From: Oceanospirillaceae bacterium
GTDB lineage: Bacteria; Pseudomonadota; Gammaproteobacteria; Pseudomonadales; Balneatricaceae
Assembly (NCBI GenBank): GCA_013373085.1
Contig: JABXIM010000133.1
Location: 1 to 64,000, forward strand
DNA: 64,000 bases
Direction: 5' to 3'
The notes beneath the pieces were generated by a model. It was not told the DNA's origin and ran no database searches. It saw only the letters and a program-made list of their open reading frames with translations. The first letter of the stretch is position 1. Each line of letters starts with the position of its first letter. The position numbers were made by a program, and so were the translations under genes. Below are positions 50,222-58,497 of the stretch, one piece after another.

Positions 50222-50788
50222 ATGAGCGAACCCTTCCTCGGCGAGATTCGCCTAGTCGGCTTCAATTTCGCCCCCCGAGGCTGGGCCTTCTGCCAGGGAC
50301 AGCTGCTGCCGATCGCACAGAATACCGCACTGTTTTCCCTGCTCGGCACCATCTATGGCGGTGACGGCAAAACCACCTTTGCCTTGCCGGACCTGCGGGG
50401 CCGCAGCCCGGTGGGTCAGGGTGATGGCCCCGGCCTCAGTAATATTCGCATCGGCGAGAAGGCCGGCAGCGAAAACGTGACTCTGACCCAGGCGCAGATG
50501 CCATCGCACAATCACACGGCCGAGGCCAGCGTCGCCATACCGGCCAACAGCACCAGTACCGATACCAATCCGGCACCCGCCAGCAATACCGTGCTCGGTC
50601 CCGCCAGCAACAGTGGTCGCGCCGGCGCGCTCTATACCACTGAAGCGGCTAACACCACTCTCGCTCCGTTCGATAACCCGGTTAATGTTCAGCCCGCGGG
50701 CGGCAACCAACCCGTCGGAATTCGCGATCCCTTTCTCGGCATGAATTTCGTCATCGCCCTCGAGGGTATCTATCCTTCCCGTAGTTGA
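50222..50788 (+). CDS. Phage-tail-collar-domain (MdpB/microcystin-dependent-protein-like) protein
   Basis: 188 residues. FLGEIRLVGFNFAPRGWAFC, GQLLPIAQNTALFSLLGTIYG and FALPDLRGRSPVGQGDGPG are the signature of the tail collar domain shared by phage short-tail-fibre proteins and bacterial MdpB-like proteins. MPSHNHTAEASVAIP is the family His-containing motif, and MNFVIALEGIYPSRS is the conserved C-terminus. The ATG at 50222 is chosen because AAGGAG lies 8 bases upstream; an ATG at 50216 is too close. No other phage genes are present, so it looks like a domesticated chromosomal gene, probably secreted or surface-displayed as a trimer. Confidence 0.88.
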   Translation: MSEPFLGEIRLVGFNFAPRGWAFCQGQLLPIAQNTALFSLLGTIYGGDGKTTFALPDLRGRSPVGQGDGPGLSNIRIGEKAGSENVTLTQAQMPSHNHTAEASVAIPANSTSTDTNPAPASNTVLGPASNSGRAGALYTTEAANTTLAPFDNPVNVQPAGGNQPVGIRDPFLGMNFVIALEGIYPSRS

Positions 50789-50796
50789 TATAAACA

Positions 50797-50827
50797 GTCA
50801 CCGGCCCGCGCCGATCGGGCCGGTGAC
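50797..50827 (+). terminator. Perfect 12-bp hairpin after the collar-protein gene
   Basis: GTCACCGGCCCG pairs with CGGGCCGGTGAC around a 7-base loop, 9 bases past the collar-gene stop and 66 bases before the giant gene. No T-run follows, so it may attenuate or stabilise the transcript rather than terminate it fully. Confidence 0.5.
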
Positions 50828-50892
50828 GCAACACGCTGAGCCCCCGCGCCGACAGTTGCATCCGGCGTCCGCGGGCGGCCCGGAGGTCACTT

Positions 50893-53800
50893 ATGCAGTG
50901 GTTACGCCGTTCTGGAAAACGTCAGAAGAGAGGTCTCGCTGCAGTGGGGCCAGAGGCTCAACCGCCGCTCGCTCTGGCACTTGAGCCACGCATGATGTTC
51001 GACGGCGCGGTTGCCGCGACGACCGCCGAAACCCTTGGCGACACGCAGAACGCCACCGCCCCGGATGACACCAGTACGCCCGACGCGGACGCAACGCCGG
51101 CAACCGCGACGGCAACCACCGACAACCGCCAGGAAGTGATTTTCGTCGACAGCCAGGTTCGGGATTACCAGCAGCTTTTGGTCGGTCTGCCGGCGGACAC
51201 TGAGATCGTTGTTCTGGAGAGTACACGCAATGGCCTGGAGCAAATGGCCGAGTACCTGCAGGGGCGTGAGAATATCGACGCGATTCACCTGCTCTCTCAT
51301 GGCGAGAGTGGTGCCTTTAAAGCGGGGAACATCTGGCTCGATGCCGACAACTTAACCACCCAGAACGTATCACTGGAAGGCATCGGTAAGGCATTGACTG
51401 CTGAGGGCGACATCCTGCTTTACGGCTGCAAGACAAGTGAAGGCGACGCAGGAAATGCGCTAATCACGGAAATGGCCCGTCTGACCCAGGCTGACGTGGC
51501 AGCATCGACCAATAACACCGGTGCCCAGCAGTTAGGGGGCGACTGGTCTCTGGAGGCCCATGTCGGAACCATAGAAGCAGCAAGCGTTGGCAGCGTGGGA
51601 ATGGTGGAATTCGTTTCGCTATTGGCCGCACCGACCAGCGAAAATTTTGACAGTGTTTCGTTGACCGGTGGTTACAACCTTGGAACGTCGGGACAGGCTA
51701 GGATATTGAATGGGTGGACCTTTGAGGTTCTCGGAGCTAACGGCTTAATCGATTCACAAGGATTTATCGACTACACGAATCAAACTACAGAATCTAATAT
51801 GGCGGACGGCTCTGGTGATGTCGTTGCGCGACTGCAAGGCTCCTACCTAGTAGGCACGTCCGGAACCCAAGCGGCTGCCGTGCTCAAGGCGACCGATGGC
51901 AGTGAGTTTTCTCTATCTTCGATTCGCGTCGAACACGGGTTTTCAGATGGCCGCGATTATCGTCTCGTCGGCTACCTGAATGGCAGCGCCGTAGCGGGTG
52001 CAACACAGGACTTCAACGCTAGCGCATTTGACCTTAACGCCCAAGTTAACACTGGCGGCACGGTGGTTAGCGTAAGCGGCGGCGCTTGGCAGTTCATCGA
52101 CGAGGTCCGTATTGTTCGCCCAAATGGTGCGTTAGATATCTCTGTGTACATTGATGACATCACGGTGACCACCGCGGTACCCGCCAACGAGCCCCCCATC
52201 ATCAGCAACCTGAATGGCGACAGTGTCAACTATCTCGAAGGCAGTAGCGCAGTACTGCTGGACAGCGGCAGCGACGCAACCCTGTCCGATCCCGATGACA
52301 ATTTCAATGGCGGCAGCGTCACCGTCGCCATCACCGGCAATCGCGTCATTAGCGAAGACCAGCTGGCAATTGCCAACAGTGGCTTAATCTCGACGTCCGG
52401 GTCGAATGTGATCTATAACGCTGCGGTCATCGGCACCTTTACCGGCGGCAGCGGAATCAACGATCTGGTCGTGACCCTGAATGCCAATGCCAACGCCACA
52501 AGCGTGCAGGCCCTGCTGCGCAACCTGAGCTACGTCAACAGCAACAGCGGCGATCCCTCTACCCTGGCCCGAACCGTTGCCATCAGCGTGGCAGACGGCG
52601 ACGGCGGCATCAGCAACACAGCCAATGTCAGCGTCGCCATCGATGGCGTCAACGATGCCCCGACGCTTACTGCGACCGGCACCGACCCGACCTTTACCGA
52701 GGGCGGTTCCGCGGCAGACCTGTTCAGCGGCGTATCGGTCAGCACCGTCGAAGCTGGCCAGACCCTCGCTGGCCTGACGCTGACGGTAAGCAATATCGCC
52801 AACGGCAGCGATGAAATTCTCAATATCGATGGCACGGCGATCGTACTGACCCACGGCACCAGCGGCACCACCACGACCAATAGCCTGAATTACAGCGTCT
52901 CGGTTACTGGCACCACCGCCACGGTCTCGCTGAGCGGCGGCAACCTGTCGGCGGCGGCCGCCCAGACCCTGGTCGACAGTCTCAGTTATCAGAACAACAG
53001 CCAGGATCCGGGCACCGGCAATCGGGTGGTCACCCTGACCAGCATTCAGGACAGCGGCGGCACCGCCAACGGCGGCAGCGATACCGCAAGCCTTGCCGTC
53101 GCCTCGACCGTTACGCTGGTCAGTGTCAACGACGAGCCGACCCTGACCGCCACTGCCAGCAACCCGACCTTTACCGAGGGGGGATCCGCGGCCAGCCTGT
53201 TCAGCGGCACCAGCATCGATACCGTGGAGGCCGGCCAGAACATCACCGGCCTGAGCTTCACCGTTACCAACGTCATCAACGGCAGCAACGAGCGCATCAA
53301 TGTTGACGGCACGACCATCGTGCTGACCCACGGCACCAACGGCATTACCGCGACCAATAGCCTCAACTACAGCGTGTCGGTTGTCGGCAGCACCGCCACT
53401 GTCTCCCTAACCGGCGGCGTCCTCTCGACCGCCGCGGCCGAGACCCTGGTCGACAATATGAGTTACCAGAACAACAGCAACGCGCCGTCGACCAGCAACC
53501 GTGTCGTCACCCTGACCAGCATCCAGGACGGCGGCGGCACCGCCAACGGCGGCGACAACACCGGCTCGCTGGCCGTCGCTTCCACCGTCACCGTAGTGCA
53601 GAACAACGATGCCCCGACCCTTACAGCCACCGGCACCGACCCGACCTTTATCGAGGGCTTCGCCGCGGTAGACCTGTTCAGCGGCGTCTCGATCAGCACC
53701 GTCGAAGCCGGACAGACCCTTGCAGGACTGACACTGACGGTAAGCAATCTCGCCAACGGCAGCGACGAAATCCTCAATATCGATGGCACCGCCATCGGGC

Positions 53801-56800
53801 TGACCGATGGCACCAATGGCGTTACTGCGACCAACAGCCTCAGCTACAGCGTCGCGATTAGCGGGACCACCGCGACCGTTTCGCTAAGCGGCGGCACCCT
53901 GTCGACGGCGGCGGCCCAGACTTTGGTCGACGGCATGAGTTACCAGAACAACAGCGATGATCCGGGCACCAGCAACCGGGTGGTCACTCTGACCAGCCTC
54001 CAGGACAGCGGCGGCACCGCCAACGGCGGCATTGATACCGCCAGTCTGGCCGTCGCCTCGACCGTCACAGTCATCAGCGTCAACGATGCGCCAACGCTCA
54101 CGGCCACCGGCAGCAACCCGACGTTCACCGAGGGCGCCGCCGCGGCAGACCTCTTCAGCGGCGTGTCGATGAGCACAATCGAAGCCGGCCAGACCCTTAC
54201 CGATCTGACGCTGACGGTAAGCAATGTCGCCAACGGCAGCGATGAAATCCTCAATATCGACGGCACCGCGATCGTGCTGACCAACGCCAGCCTCGGTACT
54301 ACGGCCACCCACTCGCTGAACTACAGCGTCAGTGTCTCAGGCACCACCGCCACGGTCTCGCTGGGCGGCGGCACCCTGTCGGCGGCGGCCGCTCAGACCC
54401 TGGTCGACAACCTGAGCTACCAGAACAACAGCCAGGATCCGGGCACCGGCAATCGGGTCGTCACCCTGACCAGCCTGCAAGACAGCGGCGGCACCGCCAA
54501 CGGCGGCATTGATACCGCCAGTCTGGCCGTCGCCTCGACCGTCACAGTCATCAGCGTCAACGATGCGCCAACGCTCACGGCCACCGGCACCGATCCCGAC
54601 TATATCGAGAACAGCGGCGCCGTCGACCTGTTCAGCGGGGTCGCGGTCGACAGCATCGAGTCCGGACAGAATATCTTCGAAATCAGCCTGACGGTGACCA
54701 ACCTGGCGGATGGCGGCGACGAAATCCTGCGGGCCGACGGCACGGATATCCTGCTGGTTGATGGCAGTACCGGCTCCACCGCCGGCAACAGTATCTTTTA
54801 TTTCGTCGGTGTAACCGGCACGACCGCGACAGTCGAGCTGCGCAAGCTTGGCGGGTTCGACAGCGCTACGGCAGAAACGCTGATCGACGGCCTCGGCTAC
54901 CGCAACGATAGCGACAGTCCCTCTACCACCAGCCGGGTCGTCACCCTGACCGGCATTACCGACGTCGGCGGCACAGCGAACGGCGGCAGCGATTCGACCG
55001 CCCTTGCCATCGCCTCGACGGTATCGTTGACCTCGGTCAACGATTCGCCGACGCTGACGGCCACCGGAACCGACCCCAGCTTCACCGAAGGCGGCGCCAC
55101 GGTCGATCTGTTCAGCAGCGTGTCAATCAGCACCGTCGAAGCCGGGCAGACCCTCACCGGACTGACATTGACAGTGGCCGGAGTTGCCGACGGCAGCGCC
55201 GAACTCCTTGATGCCGATGGCACCGCTATCGCGTTGACCCATGGCAACGGCGGCACAACCGCAACCAATGCCCTCGCCTACAGCGTCAGCGTCAGTGGCA
55301 ATACCGCAACGGTCACCCTGAGCGGCGGCACCCTGAGCACCGCCGCGGCGCAAACCCTGGTCGACGGTCTTGGCTATCGCAACACCAGCGAGGTTCCCAC
55401 GACCACGGATCGTATCGTTACCCTGACCAGCCTCCAGGACAGCGGCGGCACCGCCAATGGCGGTGACGATACCGCCAGCCTGGCCATCGCCTCGACCGTA
55501 TCAATAGCCGCGATAAACAATGCCCCGACGCTTACCGCCACCGGCACCAACCCGGGTTACATCGAAGGCGCCGCTGCGGTGGACCTGTTCAACGGTGTCA
55601 TCATCGACACAATAGAACCGGGTCAGACCATCACCGCGCTGGAGCTGACCCTTTCAAACGTGTTTGACGGCAGCGACGAAGTCCTGAACTTTAACGGTGC
55701 TGAAGTCAATTTGGCCGGCGTCACCTCCGGCACCACCATCACCTTCGTCTACGACTTCATTCCGCTCGGAGGCATCAGTGTTGCTCAGGCGCAATCGCTG
55801 CTGGACAACATCAGCTACCGCAATACCAGTGAAGACCCGACGGCCGGCGACCGGGTGATGACCATCACCCTCATTACCGACAACGGCGGTACCGACAACG
55901 GCGGCAACGATACCGCCAACCCCGCCATCACATCGACCGTGACGGTGACCGCCGTGAACGATGCCCCGGTCAACAACGTGCCGGCAGCCCAAAGCACCGA
56001 CCAGAACCAGGACCTGGTCTTCAGCGGTGCCAACGGCAACGCCATAACAATCAGCGATCCGGATGCCGGCGGCGGTACCGTTCGCGTGACGCTGACGGCC
56101 GATAATGGCCTGCTGAAACTCTCGGGTACGGCCGGATTGAGCTTCATTTCCGGCACCGGGTCCAACGATGCCACGCTGACCATTGAAGGCACCCTTGCCG
56201 ATATCAATACCGCGTTGAATGGCCTGGCGTTCACCCCGACACCCGGTTACAACGGTGCCGCCTCACTGCAGATCGACAGCGACGACCTCGGCCTTAGCGG
56301 CAGCGGCGGCGCCCAGACCGACAGCGATAGCATCGCCATCACGGTCAACGGTACCAACCCGGAAGTCGCCGCTGTTCAGACGTCCACGCCGGACGGCAGC
56401 TATAAGGTTGGCGACAACATCACCCTGAGCGTCACCTTCGATCAGGCGGTAACGGTGGACACCACCGGTGGCGCGCCAACACTGCTGCTCGAAACCGGCG
56501 CGGTTGACCGCCAGGCCACGTACCTCTCCGGTTCCGGCACCGATACGCTGATCTTCAGCTATACGGTTCAGGCCGGAGACCTCAGTGCCGACCTCGATTA
56601 TCAGTCCAGCGCCGCTTTGAGCCTGAACGGTGCGACCATTCGCAATACTGGCGGCGATGATGCCATCCTCACCCTGCCGGCCACCGGGAGCGCCGATTCG
56701 CTCGCCGGGCAGCACGCTCTGGTGATCGATGGCATAGCGCCGACGGTCACATCGGTTGGCGTCCCGGCCGACGGCACCTATGTGGCCGGGCAGACTCTCG

Positions 56801-58305
56801 ACTTCACCGTCAATTTCAACGAGGCGGTGATTGTGACAACCGCGAGCGGCACCCCGCGCCTCGCTATCGACCTCGATACCGGCGGTACCGTCTACGCCGA
56901 CTACCTGTCCGGCACCGGCACCAGCGCGCTGTTATTCCGCTACAGCGTGCAGAACGGGCAGCAGGACAGTACCGGCATTGCCATAGGTGCCAGCCTGGAA
57001 CCGAACGGCGGAACCCTGCGCGATGCTGTGGGCAATGATGCCGCCACAACGCTGATCGGCACAGGCAATACCAGCGGCGTACTGATCGACGCGGTACCGC
57101 CGACGGTCGATTCAGTCACAGTGCCCGCAGATGGAGCCTACAGGGCCGGCGATGTACTGAGCTTCACCCTCAATGCCAGCGAGACGGTCCTGGTCGATAC
57201 CGCCGGCGGTAGCCCCCGGCTGACACTGGATATCGGTGGCGTCACCCGCTACGCGAACTATGTCTCGGGCAGCGGCAGCGACACGCTGCTGTTCCAGTAC
57301 AGGGTTGTTCCCGGTGACACCGACAGCGACGGAATCGCCGTTGGCGCCTCGCTGGACGCCAATGGCGGCAGCCTGCGCGATGCCGCCGGCAACATCCTAA
57401 AGCCGGCATTGAACGGACTCGGCAATACCGACGGGGTCATCCTAGACACCACCGCGCCGGTCGCGGACAGCCTGGTGCGCGCCGAGGCCTCACCGACGGC
57501 CGGGGGCAACCTGCGCTTCGACCTGACATTCAGCGAAGTCGTATCCGGCGTCGATGCGGGGGACTTTTCACTGGTCACGACGGGCAACGCCGTCGGCACT
57601 CTGGATTCCATTACGACAGCGGACAACCGCAGCTATCAGGTCCTGGTCTCGGGCGTCACCGGAAACGGCACCCTGGGGCTGAGCCTGAATGCAGCGGCAA
57701 GCGGCATCCAGGATGCCGCCGGTAACGGCCTGGCCGCGGGTCTCACCGCTGAGCCCTATGCGATCGTTGGCGATAACGGCGATCCGGAATTCCGGGTTGA
57801 AACGTTTTCGACCGCTCCCGCCGTACCGACACCCCTGCCCGTACCCGCGCCCCCACCTCAGCCGCCATCGGACCTCGATTCGCCGCTGCTGCCACCGCCG
57901 CTGTTCGATAAGCCGACGCTGGGCAGCGGCGTACCCACTCTCGGCGCCCTTTTCGATGCTGGCGGTATTCCGGCACCCAGCGTCATCGCCCAGGTATTCG
58001 CCGGCTATCACTCAGGCTTCGGCGACGGCAGCGGTCGTGGCTTTCTCGGTTTTGGCGGTGGCGATGCCGGCGTTTTCGGCGTCAGCGCACTATCGGACGT
58101 ATTCCAGCAAGAGGATGAGCCGGAATACCGGCCGCTCGATGCGTTTGGCAATGCCGGCGGCGACCAGAGTCCACCGATTCTCGGGATCAGCGGTGCGCCG
58201 ACACTCGATCAGCAGCTGTCCGAGATGCGGACCTCAGAAGAGCGGATGATCGGTCAGCTCGCACAGGCCCTGGAGCAGTTCCGGCCGGGGGATCCGAAAT
58301 CCTGA
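50893..58305 (+). CDS. Giant LEPR-XLL / DUF4347 / cadherin-like surface protein
   Basis: 2,470 residues. Residues 28-39 (LALEPRMMFDGA) match the LEPR-XLL motif found at the N-terminus of very large surface proteins. Residues 80-230 are DUF4347, with IHLLSHGESG (His136) and LLYGCKTSEG (Cys179). Residues about 245-430 form an unassigned domain in more AT-rich DNA. Cadherin-like domains follow from 433, then seven tandem 159-residue repeats (52651-55965), another cadherin-like unit and three Ig-like units (about 1825-2290). The proline-rich and Gly-rich tail ends without RTX nonapeptides or an obvious type I secretion signal. GGAGGT precedes the ATG. It is likely an exported adhesin-like protein served by the neighbouring adaptor and M50 proteins. 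Confidence 0.9.
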   Translation: MQWLRRSGKRQKRGLAAVGPEAQPPLALALEPRMMFDGAVAATTAETLGDTQNATAPDDTSTPDADATPATATATTDNRQEVIFVDSQVRDYQQLLVGLPADTEIVVLESTRNGLEQMAEYLQGRENIDAIHLLSHGESGAFKAGNIWLDADNLTTQNVSLEGIGKALTAEGDILLYGCKTSEGDAGNALITEMARLTQADVAASTNNTGAQQLGGDWSLEAHVGTIEAASVGSVGMVEFVSLLAAPTSENFDSVSLTGGYNLGTSGQARILNGWTFEVLGANGLIDSQGFIDYTNQTTESNMADGSGDVVARLQGSYLVGTSGTQAAAVLKATDGSEFSLSSIRVEHGFSDGRDYRLVGYLNGSAVAGATQDFNASAFDLNAQVNTGGTVVSVSGGAWQFIDEVRIVRPNGALDISVYIDDITVTTAVPANEPPIISNLNGDSVNYLEGSSAVLLDSGSDATLSDPDDNFNGGSVTVAITGNRVISEDQLAIANSGLISTSGSNVIYNAAVIGTFTGGSGINDLVVTLNANANATSVQALLRNLSYVNSNSGDPSTLARTVAISVADGDGGISNTANVSVAIDGVNDAPTLTATGTDPTFTEGGSAADLFSGVSVSTVEAGQTLAGLTLTVSNIANGSDEILNIDGTAIVLTHGTSGTTTTNSLNYSVSVTGTTATVSLSGGNLSAAAAQTLVDSLSYQNNSQDPGTGNRVVTLTSIQDSGGTANGGSDTASLAVASTVTLVSVNDEPTLTATASNPTFTEGGSAASLFSGTSIDTVEAGQNITGLSFTVTNVINGSNERINVDGTTIVLTHGTNGITATNSLNYSVSVVGSTATVSLTGGVLSTAAAETLVDNMSYQNNSNAPSTSNRVVTLTSIQDGGGTANGGDNTGSLAVASTVTVVQNNDAPTLTATGTDPTFIEGFAAVDLFSGVSISTVEAGQTLAGLTLTVSNLANGSDEILNIDGTAIGLTDGTNGVTATNSLSYSVAISGTTATVSLSGGTLSTAAAQTLVDGMSYQNNSDDPGTSNRVVTLTSLQDSGGTANGGIDTASLAVASTVTVISVNDAPTLTATGSNPTFTEGAAAADLFSGVSMSTIEAGQTLTDLTLTVSNVANGSDEILNIDGTAIVLTNASLGTTATHSLNYSVSVSGTTATVSLGGGTLSAAAAQTLVDNLSYQNNSQDPGTGNRVVTLTSLQDSGGTANGGIDTASLAVASTVTVISVNDAPTLTATGTDPDYIENSGAVDLFSGVAVDSIESGQNIFEISLTVTNLADGGDEILRADGTDILLVDGSTGSTAGNSIFYFVGVTGTTATVELRKLGGFDSATAETLIDGLGYRNDSDSPSTTSRVVTLTGITDVGGTANGGSDSTALAIASTVSLTSVNDSPTLTATGTDPSFTEGGATVDLFSSVSISTVEAGQTLTGLTLTVAGVADGSAELLDADGTAIALTHGNGGTTATNALAYSVSVSGNTATVTLSGGTLSTAAAQTLVDGLGYRNTSEVPTTTDRIVTLTSLQDSGGTANGGDDTASLAIASTVSIAAINNAPTLTATGTNPGYIEGAAAVDLFNGVIIDTIEPGQTITALELTLSNVFDGSDEVLNFNGAEVNLAGVTSGTTITFVYDFIPLGGISVAQAQSLLDNISYRNTSEDPTAGDRVMTITLITDNGGTDNGGNDTANPAITSTVTVTAVNDAPVNNVPAAQSTDQNQDLVFSGANGNAITISDPDAGGGTVRVTLTADNGLLKLSGTAGLSFISGTGSNDATLTIEGTLADINTALNGLAFTPTPGYNGAASLQIDSDDLGLSGSGGAQTDSDSIAITVNGTNPEVAAVQTSTPDGSYKVGDNITLSVTFDQAVTVDTTGGAPTLLLETGAVDRQATYLSGSGTDTLIFSYTVQAGDLSADLDYQSSAALSLNGATIRNTGGDDAILTLPATGSADSLAGQHALVIDGIAPTVTSVGVPADGTYVAGQTLDFTVNFNEAVIVTTASGTPRLAIDLDTGGTVYADYLSGTGTSALLFRYSVQNGQQDSTGIAIGASLEPNGGTLRDAVGNDAATTLIGTGNTSGVLIDAVPPTVDSVTVPADGAYRAGDVLSFTLNASETVLVDTAGGSPRLTLDIGGVTRYANYVSGSGSDTLLFQYRVVPGDTDSDGIAVGASLDANGGSLRDAAGNILKPALNGLGNTDGVILDTTAPVADSLVRAEASPTAGGNLRFDLTFSEVVSGVDAGDFSLVTTGNAVGTLDSITTADNRSYQVLVSGVTGNGTLGLSLNAAASGIQDAAGNGLAAGLTAEPYAIVGDNGDPEFRVETFSTAPAVPTPLPVPAPPPQPPSDLDSPLLPPPLFDKPTLGSGVPTLGALFDAGGIPAPSVIAQVFAGYHSGFGDGSGRGFLGFGGGDAGVFGVSALSDVFQQEDEPEYRPLDAFGNAGGDQSPPILGISGAPTLDQQLSEMRTSEERMIGQLAQALEQFRPGDPKS
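52651..55965 (+). repeat. Seven tandem 159-codon repeats in the giant gene
   Basis: Repeat starts (N-D/N-A/E/S-PTLTA) are at 52651, 53128, 53605, 54082, 54559, 55039 and 55516, a period of 477 bases with one 480. Each unit contains FTEGxxAxDLFSGVSxSTVEAGQ-like and SLxYQNNSxDPxTxNRVVTL-like segments. Units 5 and 7 are more divergent. A 109-base stretch (54004-54112 and 54481-54589) is identical in adjacent units, a sign of recent duplication or gene conversion. Confidence 0.92.
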
Positions 58306-58324
58306 CCGGCGAAAGGCCAACCCA

Positions 58325-58460
58325 AAACAGTTACCGATGGTGCAAGGACACACCATCCGTTGGCCTCAGCAGGCCAGTGCGAGTCTTTGAGATTCAAGGG
58401 ATTTCGCTCAAATTAACCCGCTATTCGGGATCAGGGCCAGGCAGGCAGGATGCCTGCGGG
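58325..58460 (-). repeat. Multi-hairpin intergenic element, copy 4 (inverted)
   Basis: Read on the minus strand: GCAGGCA-TCC-TGCCTGC (58457-58441), then GCGAAATCCCTTG followed by ...CTCGCACTGGCC. A TGGCCT/AGGCCA stem follows (58376-58361), then GATGGTG-TGTCCTTG-CACCATC (58357-58336). Order, spacing and conserved core match copies 1-3, but stem sequences differ while still pairing. It occupies the gap between the giant gene and the tolC-like gene. Confidence 0.75.
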
Positions 58461-58497
58461 GTCAGCCAGTGAGCCGTGACAAGGGGACGTCCCAGGC

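Noticed and set aside
50222-50788. Prophage remnant
   Set aside because: Only the collar-domain gene resembles phage; no integrase, capsid, portal or att-like repeats are present, and the gene context is a secretion locus.
52384-55353. Several long antisense open frames within the giant gene (for example 52384-53331, 53884-54312 and 54897-55268 minus)
   Set aside because: They recur with the 477-base repeat period and are by-products of the repetitive GC-rich coding strand; none has a ribosome binding site or a recognisable family.
52651-55965. Possible CRISPR or other regularly spaced array
   Set aside because: The 477-base period is in frame and encodes 159-residue protein repeats; there are no short direct repeats with unique spacers and no cas genes.
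50893-58305. RTX adhesin of the LapA type with classical type I secretion
   Set aside because: No GGxGxDxUx nonapeptides, no N-terminal LapA retention module that I can recognise and no ABC exporter gene nearby.
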